A model generated the notes under the pieces. It was given only the letters and a program-made list of their open reading frames with translations. It was not told the DNA's origin and did no database searches. A program made the position numbers and the translations under genes. A stretch of DNA of 64,000 nucleotides from Domibacillus indicus (GTDB lineage Bacteria; Bacillota; Bacilli; Bacillales; Domibacillaceae). Of the stretch, positions 19,353 through 30,539 are shown one piece after another (position 1 is the stretch's first letter; every line of letters starts with the position of its first letter). The DNA lies in NCBI RefSeq assembly GCF_023715895.1, contig NZ_JAMBOO010000001.1:1-64000 (forward strand), written 5' to 3'.

Positions 19353-19468
19353 TCTACATTCCCACTCCTTATGATATATAAAAACCAGTTGATAAAAAAA
19401 ATTCCGGTAACGAATACCAGAATCCCTCAGCCCTCTACATTATGAATGAGAACAAACAGGCTGTCAAT

Positions 19469-19786
19469 TTACTCCCTTTCTTTAGGCGGAGCAAACAAAG
19501 CAGCTATTTCCACATCAGACAGCGGTTCACTCCATTCCGGCGCTTTAAAGGCCGTCAGCTGCGTGTAATTCATATATTCCCCCGGCTTCACTGATAAGAT
19601 ATCTCCTACTAAACGGGAAAGCGAACGCTCTGTGTCCATTGATTTCCACCTTTTTTCTTTCAAAAACCGCCATAGCATTCCCGTTTCTGCAGTTTCATAG
19701 TGAAGCAGCCTAAACTCTTCAACTTTGCTGATTAGTGCCGGCAGCAGCTTGTCGTAATACACATCGTACGGATGATTTCCCATCAT
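19469..19786 (-). CDS. comN: Post-transcriptional regulator ComN
   Basis: 105 aa, the counterpart of B. subtilis YrzD/ComN. That protein acts on comE mRNA accumulation and is found near division sites. It is a small soluble protein with a C-terminal DVEIAALF motif. It lies divergent from spoVB and upstream of secDF, the same order as in B. subtilis. GGGGG precedes the ATG pair; either of the first two Met codons could be used. Confidence 0.85.
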   Translation of the reverse strand: MMGNHPYDVYYDKLLPALISKVEEFRLLHYETAETGMLWRFLKEKRWKSMDTERSLSRLVGDILSVKPGEYMNYTQLTAFKAPEWSEPLSDVEIAALFAPPKERE

Positions 19787-19880
19787 GAATGCCCCCTGTC
19801 ATGCTCGTCCATCTTTGTACATATATCTCATTATACAATACTTTTCTCACAATTACTTTCTTAGAAAAGGCGGTGGCAGA

Positions 19881-21395
19881 TTGTCATCATTTATAAAAGG
19901 AACGATGTGGCTTGCAGGCGCTATTTTCCTTGTGAAAATCCTTGGCTTCGTCAACCGGATGGTCATTGCCCGGTTAATTGGCGAAGAAGGCGTCGGCTTG
20001 TATATGGCTGTATTTCCAGCTTTTATATTAACGATTACAGCCGTTCAGTTCGGACTGCCGGTGGCTGTTACACGAAGCGTTGCCGCTGCAGAAAATGATG
20101 CACAGCGAAAGCATATTTTCTGCACATCGCTTTTTATCACCCTTTCACTGGCAGCCGTTTTAACACCTTTATTTTGTTTGCTGGCACCCTATCTTGCTGA
20201 AAACTTATTTCATGATAAACGGGCAGTCCTGCCGCTTTATGCCATAGCACCATCGATTCCAATTATCGCCATTTCATCTATTGTGCGCGGCTATTTTCAA
20301 GGAAAGATGAATATGAAGCCGGCTGCTCTTTCACAGCTGATTGAGCAGATCGTCCGAATCGGCTTGATTATCGTATCAGGGAGGCTTCTTCTGCCTTATG
20401 GAATCGAGTATGCTGCAGCAGGTGCCATGGCAGCTGCTTCAGCTGGAGAGCTGATTTCCCTCCTTTATCTTCTCGGCTCCTTTCGTTCGGAGTGGCGGAA
20501 AGTCCGGAAGTATCCCGGCAGGCGGACAAGCCGGCCTCTTTTTGGCGAATTGGCGGAAACGGCTCTTCCTGCTGTTGGAAGCCGGCTGATTGGGTCTGGT
20601 GCCTGGTTTTTAGAGCCGATTGTCGTCGTGAAGAGCCTGGCCATTGCAGGGCTTGCTTCGAGTGAAGCGATGAAAGAATACGGAGTGTTGACAGGCTACG
20701 CGCTGCCGCTCATGTTCCTGCCGTCTTTTTTAACGGTTGCTCTTTCCTCTTCGCTCGTTCCGGATATTAGCGAGTCTTTCAGTAAAAAAAGATTCAGCAA
20801 CGTTGCCTGGCGGGTAAATGAATCTATCCGCTTTTGCTTGTTTTCAGGCGGATTCGCTACGATTATTCTGTTTTTGTTTGCAGAGCCTTTTATGCTGGTG
20901 ATGTATCATACCCAAAAAGGAGCCGATTTAATTCAGGTTATGGCACCCTTTTTCCTTCTTTATTACTGCCAGGGACCGCTCCAGGCTGTTCTTCAGGCAC
21001 TTAACTTGTCACGTGCTGCCATGCTGAACAGCTTTTATGGCGCTGTGGTAAAGCTTCTGGTTATCTTTCTTTTATCAAGCCAGCCTGCATTTGGTATTCG
21101 CGGCACCGCCATTGCTATAGCGGCCGGCATCGTGATTGTTACACTTCTTCACACAGCATCTATGCTAAAAGCCGTACCGTTTTCACTTCAATATGGCTTA
21201 TACGCAAAAATCGGTTTGCTGCTTCTCTTTACCTTTTTCAGCGCCCAGGCGTTTCTTCCCTTTCTTAAAGAGAGTACCTTCCTTTATGTAGGAGGTGGAA
21301 TGACCGGCTGCCTGCTCGTTTATGTGGCTGGCGCTGTTGTACTCGGTATCTTTAAAAAAGACGATCTGTCCACGCTTCTTTTTTGGCGCACATAA
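19881..21395 (+). CDS. spoVB: Stage V sporulation protein B (MVF-family lipid flippase)
   Basis: 504 aa integral membrane protein with about 14 segments, of the MATE/MVF polysaccharide transporter superfamily. SpoVB is needed for spore cortex synthesis and is thought to flip lipid-linked precursors. The N terminus FIKGTMWLAGAIFLVKILGF… and RLIGEEGVGLYM match the family. The start is set at TTG 19881 (GGCGGTGG upstream); the open frame runs 32 codons further but those residues are not membrane-protein-like. It lies between comN (divergent) and yajC (convergent). Confidence 0.93.
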   Translation: MSSFIKGTMWLAGAIFLVKILGFVNRMVIARLIGEEGVGLYMAVFPAFILTITAVQFGLPVAVTRSVAAAENDAQRKHIFCTSLFITLSLAAVLTPLFCLLAPYLAENLFHDKRAVLPLYAIAPSIPIIAISSIVRGYFQGKMNMKPAALSQLIEQIVRIGLIIVSGRLLLPYGIEYAAAGAMAAASAGELISLLYLLGSFRSEWRKVRKYPGRRTSRPLFGELAETALPAVGSRLIGSGAWFLEPIVVVKSLAIAGLASSEAMKEYGVLTGYALPLMFLPSFLTVALSSSLVPDISESFSKKRFSNVAWRVNESIRFCLFSGGFATIILFLFAEPFMLVMYHTQKGADLIQVMAPFFLLYYCQGPLQAVLQALNLSRAAMLNSFYGAVVKLLVIFLLSSQPAFGIRGTAIAIAAGIVIVTLLHTASMLKAVPFSLQYGLYAKIGLLLLFTFFSAQAFLPFLKESTFLYVGGGMTGCLLVYVAGAVVLGIFKKDDLSTLLFWRT

Positions 21396-21422
21396 AAAGC
21401 CCGGAATATTTTCCGGGCTTTT
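21395..21422. terminator. Bidirectional terminator between spoVB and yajC
   Basis: A 12-bp stem, 21395-21406 with 21411-21422, with A and T tracts. Confidence 0.85.
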
Positions 21423-21427
21423 GCATG

Positions 21428-21697
21428 TTAGACAGTCGTTTTGTTTACTACATCACGTACCGCAGAGCGGTCAAATGTTAAACGTGTACCATCGCCGACT
21501 ACAATGGTAATCGTTGTTTCATCGGTTGATTCAATCATACCGTGAAGACCGCCAATTGTGACGATTTTGTCTCCTTTTTGCAAATTGGTCTGCATTTCCA
21601 TCACCGTGCGCTGACGCTTTCGCTGCGGGCGGATCAATAGGAAATAAAACAGGGCAAACATGATAATCAAAGGGAGAAACTGAGCTAATGCTTCCAT
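21428..21697 (-). CDS. yajC: Preprotein translocase subunit YajC
   Basis: 89 aa with one N-terminal membrane segment (about 7-24), then the conserved LLIRPQRKRQR cytoplasmic motif and GGLHGMIES. It is an accessory of the Sec holotranslocon that associates with SecDF. It is downstream of tgt (36-bp gap) on the same strand, the usual queA-tgt-yajC order. AAAGGAG precedes the ATG. Confidence 0.94.
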   Translation of the reverse strand: MEALAQFLPLIIMFALFYFLLIRPQRKRQRTVMEMQTNLQKGDKIVTIGGLHGMIESTDETTITIVVGDGTRLTFDRSAVRDVVNKTTV

Positions 21698-21732
21698 TCG
21701 TATTCTTCACTCCTTTCCAAAAACAAACAACG

Positions 21733-23917
<2,185 letters not shown>

Positions 23918-23933
23918 TTCTTACACCTCTAAT

Positions 23934-24140
23934 TTATCTCCATTTTCCAATTACATAAAAAAGAAGCGACAGCACAATGCTTGCCACGATCGATGTTACA
24001 ATCGGAAAATAAAAGGTTGCGTTTTCTTTTTTAATCACAATATCGCCCGGCAGCCGGCCGAGCTTTCCAAATTGGACAAGAAGCCCAATGAGGAATAAAA
24101 CGGCCCCAGCTGCCATCAGCATTTTGCCCATACTTGTCAT
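23934..24140 (-). CDS. DUF2905 small membrane protein
   Basis: 68 aa with two membrane segments (about 6-24 and 45-64) and the signature [23 protein letters not shown] of DUF2905 between them. The function is unknown. Its start overlaps the ruvB stop by 4 bp (ATGA), so it is translationally coupled to ruvB; it sits between ruvB and queA, a placement common in Bacillaceae. Confidence 0.88.
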   Translation of the reverse strand: MTSMGKMLMAAGAVLFLIGLLVQFGKLGRLPGDIVIKKENATFYFPIVTSIVASIVLSLLFYVIGKWR

Positions 24141-25141
24141 AATGCAGGCAGCTCCATTCCAAAATGCTCGTAAGCCGCTGGCAGGGCGATTCTTCCACGC
24201 GGCGTCCGCTGCAGAAAGCCAATTTGCAATAAATAAGGTTCATATACATCTTCTATTGTAGCAGATTCTTCGCCAATGCTGGCAGCCAGCGTATCAAGCC
24301 CCACCGGACCGCCTTTAAAACGGCTTAATATCGTGTTAAGCAATTTATGGTCAATATGATCAAGGCCAAGGCGGTCGACCTGCAGAAGCTCAAGCGCTTC
24401 GTTCGCTTTTTCGATCGTAATGTGCCCTTCTCCACGGACTTCCGCATAATCGCGCACCCGTTTTAATAATCGATTGGCAATACGGGGTGTACCGCGTGAG
24501 CGGCGCGCCAGCTCATCGGCTCCTTCTGCATCAATAGAGGTACCCAGTATATCTGCTGTTCGTATGACTACTTCCTTGAGCTGATCAGGCGTATAATACT
24601 CTAACCGGGAGTGAACGCCAAACCGGTCACGAAGCGGCGCAGAAAGTGCCCCAGCCCGTGTGGTCGCGCCAATAAGTGTAAACGGAGGCAGATCAAGCCG
24701 CACTGACCTTGCTTCCGGTCCTTTTCCAATCACAATATCAAGACAGAAGTCTTCCATTGCCGGATAAAGGACTTCTTCAATCGAGCGTGGCAGCCGGTGA
24801 ATCTCATCAATAAACAGCACATCGCCTGGGGCAAGGGCTGTTAATACTGCGGCTAAATCTCCTGGACGTTCAATGGCCGGACCGGATGTTGTCCGGAATC
24901 CGGACCCCATTTCGTTGGCAATGACCGCTGCCATCGTTGTTTTGCCAAGTCCGGGAGGCCCATACAGAAGCACGTGATCCAGTGTTTCTTCCCGTTTCAA
25001 TGCTGCTTCAATAAAAATAGACAAGTTTTGTTTAACTTGTTCCTGTCCAATATATTGACGTAACGTTTGCGGCCGGAGCGACTGCTCTTCAAATCGTTCT
25101 TCTGCTCCGGCTCCGCCTGATAATACCCGCTGATCTTCCAA
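24137..25141 (-). CDS. ruvB: Holliday junction branch migration helicase RuvB
   Basis: 334 aa AAA+ ATPase that drives branch migration with RuvA. Walker [10 protein letters not shown] is at about residues 60-68, Walker B FIDEIHRL at about 109-116, sensor GATTRAG near 159-165, and a C-terminal winged helix with [10 protein letters not shown]. The start is TTG 25141, with GGAGG 7-8 nt upstream. It follows ruvA by 15 bp. Confidence 0.96.
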   Translation of the reverse strand: MEDQRVLSGGAGAEERFEEQSLRPQTLRQYIGQEQVKQNLSIFIEAALKREETLDHVLLYGPPGLGKTTMAAVIANEMGSGFRTTSGPAIERPGDLAAVLTALAPGDVLFIDEIHRLPRSIEEVLYPAMEDFCLDIVIGKGPEARSVRLDLPPFTLIGATTRAGALSAPLRDRFGVHSRLEYYTPDQLKEVVIRTADILGTSIDAEGADELARRSRGTPRIANRLLKRVRDYAEVRGEGHITIEKANEALELLQVDRLGLDHIDHKLLNTILSRFKGGPVGLDTLAASIGEESATIEDVYEPYLLQIGFLQRTPRGRIALPAAYEHFGMELPAL

Positions 25142-25156
25142 TCCAGTCCCTCCTTC

Positions 25157-25768
25157 TTATCCAAGCAGCAGCTGCAGTCCTTTTCGAATGTACTCATCAG
25201 TAGACATGGCTGCTTCTTTCTCGAGCCGGCCCGTAATGCGCTTGATTTCCCGCGCTGAATAGCCTAGCGCCTCAAGCGCAAGCAGCGCTTCATCAAGCGC
25301 AGCATTCCCCGATGAAGCAGGTTCCGGCTGTTTTGGAGCAAATAAACCGGTCAAGGAATCCGATACAACGTGATCCAGTTTTCCCTTTAAATCTAAAATC
25401 ATTTGGCGCGCCGTTTTTTTGCCGATCCCCGGGAATTTCACTAAATAGGGCTCGTCTTCGCGCTCGATTGCACTGACAACATGTGATGGTGTACCAGAAG
25501 CCAGAACCGCCAGCGCTCCTTTTGGACCGATGCCGGACACACTAATCAGCTTTTCAAATAGCCTTTTTTCTTCCATCGTTGCAAATCCAAACAGAACATG
25601 AGCATCTTCACGGACATGCTGATACAAATAAACCGTTTTTTCTTCCTGCTCATGTTTTGAAAAAGCAAATGGGTTCGGTGTAAGCACTCGATAGCCGATG
25701 CCATTGTTTTCAACAACAATATACTCCGGCCCTACAAATGTAATAAATCCTTTAATATACTCGTACAA
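25157..25768 (-). CDS. ruvA: Holliday junction DNA-binding protein RuvA
   Basis: 203 aa. It is the tetrameric junction binder that recruits RuvB. The order is an N-terminal OB fold (1-65), helix-hairpin-helix motifs (VSGIGPKGAL and FPGIGKKTARQM), an acidic pin region, and domain III, which contacts RuvB. The start is TTG 25768 with AAAGGAG upstream; the ATG 10 codons earlier has no ribosome site and adds unconserved residues. In B. subtilis bofC is its upstream neighbour; here a HemD-like gene is. Confidence 0.94.
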   Translation of the reverse strand: MYEYIKGFITFVGPEYIVVENNGIGYRVLTPNPFAFSKHEQEEKTVYLYQHVREDAHVLFGFATMEEKRLFEKLISVSGIGPKGALAVLASGTPSHVVSAIEREDEPYLVKFPGIGKKTARQMILDLKGKLDHVVSDSLTGLFAPKQPEPASSGNAALDEALLALEALGYSAREIKRITGRLEKEAAMSTDEYIRKGLQLLLG

Positions 25769-25848
25769 ATTCCTGTCTCCTTTTATACGCTTGTTCATTG
25801 TATCATATCATATCAGCGCTAAAAAAGAAACATTTGTTCCCTGAATAT

Positions 25849-26655
25849 TCAGTCACCTTTAAAAAACTCATCAACTGCCACAACAAGTGCTCCCATTCGC
25901 TCATGTTCCGGTGCTACCACCCGTGTGATGCCATATTCGCTTAGCGTTCCAGTTGTAACCCTGCCAATCGAGCCGGCAACCGCTTTTTCATTAAAAGCCT
26001 GCGCCAGCTGCCCGGCCAGCCCTTGTTTTTCCGCTTCTTTAAATAAAACACGCACTTGTGGCGTCGCCGTAAATAAAACAGCATCGATTTCACCGTCAAT
26101 GATTTCATGGACCAGTTTCGTGACTACTTCAGGATATGGAACTGTCGTTTCGTACGGCATAATGCATGTTAAATCTGCTCCCTTTTCTGCAAACCCCTGC
26201 TCAAGAGCCGGCACCCGCTCTCCATGAAGCTGTAAGAACACGCGCTGTCCAGCTAAATCCACTTCTTCAAGCGCCCCAAGCAGTCCGGCGTTTGTGCCGT
26301 CACCATCAATAATTTCTGGAGCTAACCCATGTTTTTTTAACTCCTGCACAGTTTTGTAGCCGCGCGTTGCAATTCGGGAAGCCGCTACCGCTTTTTGAAG
26401 CGGCTCACTCAGGCCAAGCGAGGCAGCTGCTTCAAAAAGAGCCGCTGTTCCGACACCCGTTGTAAAAACACTCCAGTCTGTTCCGTTTGCGATCACGGCT
26501 TCAAGAATTTCCTGCATATCCTCCGGCTTACATTTTATTGTTTCCTGAAGTGGCCGTTCGTAAGCCGTGCCGCCTTTTTTTTGAACCATCATGCTCATTT
26601 CTGCCATTTTCCGTGAGCCAGTAATGGCAATTCTTTTTTCATGCAAGTTTCCCAT
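25849..26655 (-). CDS. Uroporphyrinogen-III synthase-like protein (second HemD-like copy)
   Basis: 268 aa with the two alternating alpha/beta domains of the HemD fold: KRIAITGSRKMAEM at the N terminus, VFTTGVGTAALFE (about 73-85), and VLFTATPQVRVLFKEA and GSIGRVTTGTLSEYGI in the second half. The canonical hemD lies at 58797-59552 inside the hem operon, so this is a paralogue whose substrate may differ. The start at 26655 has GGAGAG upstream. It is on its own, after the fru terminator and 80 bp before ruvA. Confidence 0.8.
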   Translation of the reverse strand: MGNLHEKRIAITGSRKMAEMSMMVQKKGGTAYERPLQETIKCKPEDMQEILEAVIANGTDWSVFTTGVGTAALFEAAASLGLSEPLQKAVAASRIATRGYKTVQELKKHGLAPEIIDGDGTNAGLLGALEEVDLAGQRVFLQLHGERVPALEQGFAEKGADLTCIMPYETTVPYPEVVTKLVHEIIDGEIDAVLFTATPQVRVLFKEAEKQGLAGQLAQAFNEKAVAGSIGRVTTGTLSEYGITRVVAPEHERMGALVVAVDEFFKGD

Positions 26656-26720
26656 TTTATCTCTCCGTTTCTCTTTTCTTTTAATACTATCCGTTTCCCC
26701 GGCTTTTTTCCATAGAAAAA

Positions 26721-26746
26721 GGCGGCTCAACCTCGGTTGAGCCGCC
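26721..26746 (-). terminator. Terminator of the fru operon
   Basis: A 12-bp perfect stem, 26721-26732 with 26735-26746, very GC rich and followed on the minus strand by a T run. Confidence 0.85.
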
Positions 26747-26754
26747 TTAGTTCC

Positions 26755-28629
26755 TTATTTAACTGGCTTTTTCAAAACAGCAAGAAGGAGAGCTGTTACA
26801 GCTGCGCCTACCAGGACTGCTACCAGGTAAAGAAGGGGATTTCCTTGTACAACAGGGAAAACGAAGATCCCGCCGTGTGGTGCAGGCAATTTAACACCAA
26901 AAATCATTGTCAGCGCACCGGCTACTGCTGAACCGGCTACTGCCGCTGGAATTACGCGTGCTGGATCTTTTGCAGCGAACGGAATCGCTCCTTCCGTGAT
27001 AAAAGAAAGACCCATAATGTAGTTTGTTTTACCTGCATCGCGTTCTTGTACAGTAAAACGATTTTTAAAGAATGTTGTCGCAAGCGCGATACCAAGCGGC
27101 GGAACCATACCGCCGGCCATAACCGCTGCGTGCGGTGCAAAGTTGCCGGCATCAATCATGGCAATACCAAATGTAAAAGCGGCTTTGTTAATCGGGCCAC
27201 CCATATCAACAGCCATCATACCGCCAAGAATCACACCAAGAAGAACAAGATTGCTTGTTCCCATTCCGCCAAGGGCATCTACAAGCCATTGGTTCAAGGC
27301 ACTTACAGGACCATTAATCACATAAACCATTGCCATACCGGTAATAAAGATACCGAATAGCGGGTACAACAGAACTGGCTTAATTCCATCCAATGCCTGA
27401 GGAAGGCCAGCAAAGATTTTTTTCAACAATACGACTGCATAACCAGCAAGGAAACCGGCGATTAAACCGCCAAGGAAGCCAGAACCGCCATTTGCAGCCA
27501 GCATACCACCAACTAAACCAGGAGCAAGACCAGGACGATCCGCAATACTCATCGCAATGAATCCAGCAAGAATCGGAATCATAAGAGCAAATGCACTGCC
27601 GCCGCCAATATCCATTAATGCTTTTGCAAACGGATTGTATGTTGGATCATCAGGATTTACTGCATTAATACCAAAGAAGAATGAAATCGCGATTAAAATA
27701 CCGCCGCCGACTACAAGCGGAAGCATTGCGGATACACCGCTCATTAAGTGCTTGTAGAATGCGTTTCCAGCTGAAGAATCGCTTTTCGATGAAGAGGCTG
27801 CAGCACCACCGCCGCCCTGGAATACAGGTGCATCTTGTTTTACGGCACGGTCAAGCAATCCATCCGGGTTGCGAATCCCTTGTGCCACCGGCACTTGAAT
27901 CACATGCTTGCCTTTAAAGCGCTCCATTTCTACCTGCTTGTCCGCTGCGACAATAATGGCGGACGCTTTCGCAATTTCATCGGCTGTAAGCGCGTTTTTC
28001 ACGCCGCTTGAACCGTTTGTTTCCACTTTAAAGTTTAAGCCTTTTTCTTTCGCTTTTGCTTTCAGTGAGTCTGCTGCCATATACGTATGCGCAATCCCTG
28101 TCGGGCAGGCTGTTACCGCCAGTACAAGCGGTGCATCCGCCTCAGCAGGAGCAGCTGTTTCTTCTTTTTCTTCTACATTTTCACGCAGGTCAAACGCTTG
28201 AATAATTTCATCTTCGTTTTTAGCGTTCATTAGCTCATCCCGGAAGCCAGGATCCATTAAAAAGCCGGATAAGCTTGAAAGTGTCTCTAAGTGCGCTTCG
28301 TTTGCGCCATCTGGAGCCGCGATCATGAAGAAAAGTGTAGATGGCTGTCCGTCTAATGATTCATAATCAATTCCATTTTTCGCACGGCCAAATGCTACAG
28401 CCGGTGTTTTAACCGCTGCTGTTTTCGCGTGTGGAATGGCAATGCCTTCTCCAACACCTGTTGTGCTTTGTGCTTCACGGGCTAAAATGGCTTCTTTATA
28501 GGCAGCACGGTCGTTTAAACGGCCGGCTTGATCTAGTTTCGCAACCAATTCATCAATAACAGACGCTTTATCTGTTGCAGACAAGTCCATGATGACTGTG
28601 TCTTTTTTCAGCAAGTCTGTAATTTTCAT
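26755..28629 (-). CDS. fruA: Fructose PTS transporter subunit EIIABC
   Basis: 624 aa. It takes up fructose and delivers fructose-1-phosphate. EIIA is N-terminal (1-150, phospho-His H67 in AIPHAKT), EIIB follows (about 168-265, phospho-Cys C175 in TACPTGIAHT), then a Ser/Gly-rich linker and EIIC (about 290-624) with about ten membrane segments. The start at 28629 has GGAGGG 8 nt upstream and overlaps the fruK stop by 4 bp; an upstream ATG in frame lies inside fruK. It is the last gene of fruR-fruK-fruA. Confidence 0.95.
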   Translation of the reverse strand: MKITDLLKKDTVIMDLSATDKASVIDELVAKLDQAGRLNDRAAYKEAILAREAQSTTGVGEGIAIPHAKTAAVKTPAVAFGRAKNGIDYESLDGQPSTLFFMIAAPDGANEAHLETLSSLSGFLMDPGFRDELMNAKNEDEIIQAFDLRENVEEKEETAAPAEADAPLVLAVTACPTGIAHTYMAADSLKAKAKEKGLNFKVETNGSSGVKNALTADEIAKASAIIVAADKQVEMERFKGKHVIQVPVAQGIRNPDGLLDRAVKQDAPVFQGGGGAAASSSKSDSSAGNAFYKHLMSGVSAMLPLVVGGGILIAISFFFGINAVNPDDPTYNPFAKALMDIGGGSAFALMIPILAGFIAMSIADRPGLAPGLVGGMLAANGGSGFLGGLIAGFLAGYAVVLLKKIFAGLPQALDGIKPVLLYPLFGIFITGMAMVYVINGPVSALNQWLVDALGGMGTSNLVLLGVILGGMMAVDMGGPINKAAFTFGIAMIDAGNFAPHAAVMAGGMVPPLGIALATTFFKNRFTVQERDAGKTNYIMGLSFITEGAIPFAAKDPARVIPAAVAGSAVAGALTMIFGVKLPAPHGGIFVFPVVQGNPLLYLVAVLVGAAVTALLLAVLKKPVK

Positions 28630-29555
28630 ACTAATCCCTCCTGTTCTGCTTCTACAATCGTCACACGGCTGTACACGTCTTCTACTTCTTCTTTTGTGCA
28701 CAGATCATCCGAAAACGCTGTTGCGCTTCCTGCTGCAACCGCCCAGCGGAACGCTTCATGCGGCGCTAGACCCGCATCGATTTTAGCCATGAATGCTGCT
28801 ACCATGGAGTCACCGGATCCGACTGTGTTTTTCACTGTACCTTTTGGTGAAGAAGCGAAATAAACGCCTTCTTTATGAACAAGAACAGCACCATCACCGC
28901 CCATAGAAACGATCACGTTTTGAGCGCCTTCATCTACGAGTTTTTTCGCAATAGAAGCAGCTTGTTCTTTTGTTTCTACTTTTGTATCGAACAACTCACC
29001 AAGCTCATGATGGTTCGGTTTTACGAAAAACGGCTTATATGGAAGAAGTGCTTTAAGGGCTGCGCCGCTTGTATCAACGACAACCCGCGCCCCTTTTGCT
29101 CTTGCCGCATCGATTAATGTTCCTGCATAGTCTGCTGGCAGTGAAGACGGTACGCTTCCGCCGATGTGAAGCCAGTCCCGATCCGTTAATTCGCTCGTTA
29201 GCTGAACCAGCTGCCTCGCATTCTCGTCTGAAATAAGGGGTGATGGACCATTGATTTCTGTTTCGCTGTTTGATTTCAGCTTTACATTAATACGTGTGGC
29301 GCCTTCAACAGGTGTAAAGCGGTGAGATACCCCTTCGCGATCCAGTTCGCTTTTGATAAACTCTCCTGTAAATCCTCCTGCAAAACCAATCGCGCACGTG
29401 TCGCTTTCAAGGCGCTTCAGAACACGCGATACGTTAATTCCTTTTCCTCCGGCATACATATCGGCGCTTTCAGAGCGGTTTAATCCACCTGCTTGAAATT
29501 GATCGACCCGTATCACGTAATCAATGGCCGGGTTTAGTGTGCATGTGTAAATCAT
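28626..29555 (-). CDS. fruK: 1-phosphofructokinase
   Basis: 309 aa PfkB/ribokinase-family sugar kinase. It phosphorylates fructose-1-phosphate to fructose-1,6-bisphosphate. GGKGINVSRVL is at about residues 37-47, and the C-terminal catalytic motif TVGSGDSMVAAFMA is at about 243-256 with D248 as the likely base. It overlaps fruR and fruA by 4 bp each, giving coupled translation across all three genes. AAGGAGG precedes the ATG. Confidence 0.95.
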   Translation of the reverse strand: MIYTCTLNPAIDYVIRVDQFQAGGLNRSESADMYAGGKGINVSRVLKRLESDTCAIGFAGGFTGEFIKSELDREGVSHRFTPVEGATRINVKLKSNSETEINGPSPLISDENARQLVQLTSELTDRDWLHIGGSVPSSLPADYAGTLIDAARAKGARVVVDTSGAALKALLPYKPFFVKPNHHELGELFDTKVETKEQAASIAKKLVDEGAQNVIVSMGGDGAVLVHKEGVYFASSPKGTVKNTVGSGDSMVAAFMAKIDAGLAPHEAFRWAVAAGSATAFSDDLCTKEEVEDVYSRVTIVEAEQEGLV

Positions 29556-30304
29556 GATAGTGCCTCCTTGATGTCCGTTACTTTCTCGAACATCCGTCTT
29601 GTTTTCTCCGGGATTTTGCCCGTAATAATGACTGCGTCTTCAAGATTAGCAATATGAGCAAACGTGCTTTCCTGAAACTTCGACGCATCCGCTAAAATAA
29701 ACGGCTGCTGTGCACGCTTTATTGCCTCTGTTTTCACAGCTGCTTCTTCCGGATCCGGTGTAGTATACCCTGCTTTTAAATGAATCCCGTTTACACCAAG
29801 AAATGCTTTGTCAAACCAATATTGCTGAAGGCCGTGTACCGCTCCAGTTCCCGTTAAAGCTTCCGTAGACTTCTTTAACCGGCCGCCGGTTCCGTACGCT
29901 TCAATTCCCTGTTCAGCTAAGAGACGCAAATGATCAAAACCGCTCGTGACGGCGACAATATTTTTCGCTTGAATATATGGAATAAGAGCAAGTGTTGTTG
30001 TTCCCGCATCAATAAACACGCAGTCATTGTCTTCAATAAGGGATGCAGCCAGGCGTCCGGCCGCACGCTTTTCTTCTGAGAAACGATTACTTTTTTCACC
30101 CATCGATGGTTCAATACGTTTCCTGGATACTTTTGCAGCGCCGCCGTGAACCCGCCTAAGGAGTCCTGATTCTTCCAGATCCGTCAAATCGCGGCGGATG
30201 GTAGATTCTGACGCCCCTGTTGCTTCCGTTAGTTCTTGAATCTTAACCACTTCTTTTTCTTTTAAAAGATTTAAAATCGTGGCGTGGCGTTCTTCTGTCA
30301 GCAC
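29552..30304 (-). CDS. fruR: DeoR-family repressor of the fructose operon
   Basis: 250 aa. An N-terminal DeoR helix-turn-helix (EVVKIQELTEATGASEST, then IRRDLTDLEESG) is followed by a sugar-phosphate sensing domain of the DeoRC type (VFIDAGTTTLALIPYI). It likely represses fruRKA until fructose-1-phosphate binds. The GTG at 30304 is preferred because GGAGG lies 10 nt before it; the ATG at 30313 abuts that site. Confidence 0.92.
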   Translation of the reverse strand: MLTEERHATILNLLKEKEVVKIQELTEATGASESTIRRDLTDLEESGLLRRVHGGAAKVSRKRIEPSMGEKSNRFSEEKRAAGRLAASLIEDNDCVFIDAGTTTLALIPYIQAKNIVAVTSGFDHLRLLAEQGIEAYGTGGRLKKSTEALTGTGAVHGLQQYWFDKAFLGVNGIHLKAGYTTPDPEEAAVKTEAIKRAQQPFILADASKFQESTFAHIANLEDAVIITGKIPEKTRRMFEKVTDIKEALS

Positions 30305-30337
30305 TGGCTGCATCCCTCCTTTATTTTTGTTACTTTC

Positions 30338-30380
30338 ATTATATAACCGCTTTCATGCAAAAACAATCATTTTCAATCAT
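30338..30380 (-). promoter_or_regulatory. fru promoter with cre-like site and operator repeats
   Basis: -35 TTGTTT (30361-30366), 17-bp spacer, -10 TATAAT (30338-30343). A cre-like sequence ATGAAAGCGGTTATA (30342-30356) overlaps the spacer and -10, which implies CcpA repression. Upstream, AATCATT occurs twice (30365-30371 and 30375-30381), possible FruR half sites. The remaining sequence to 30508 is AT rich with nothing else clear. Confidence 0.65.
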
Positions 30381-30508
30381 TATTTCTCAAAAACATTCAC
30401 ATTTTGATTATTTGTGACTGATTCATGAAAAAAAACGGGCAATTTCTGCACTGTTTTATCTGAAAATTATGTGAATATACAAAAACATACTATTTTCTAC
30501 TCCACAAA

Positions 30509-30536
30509 AAAAGACGTGCGAAAGCGCACGTCTTTT
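30509..30536 (-). terminator. Terminator of safA
   Basis: A 12-bp stem, 30509-30520 with 30525-30536, and a 4-nt loop followed by a T run on the minus strand. Confidence 0.85.
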
Positions 30537-30539
30537 CAG

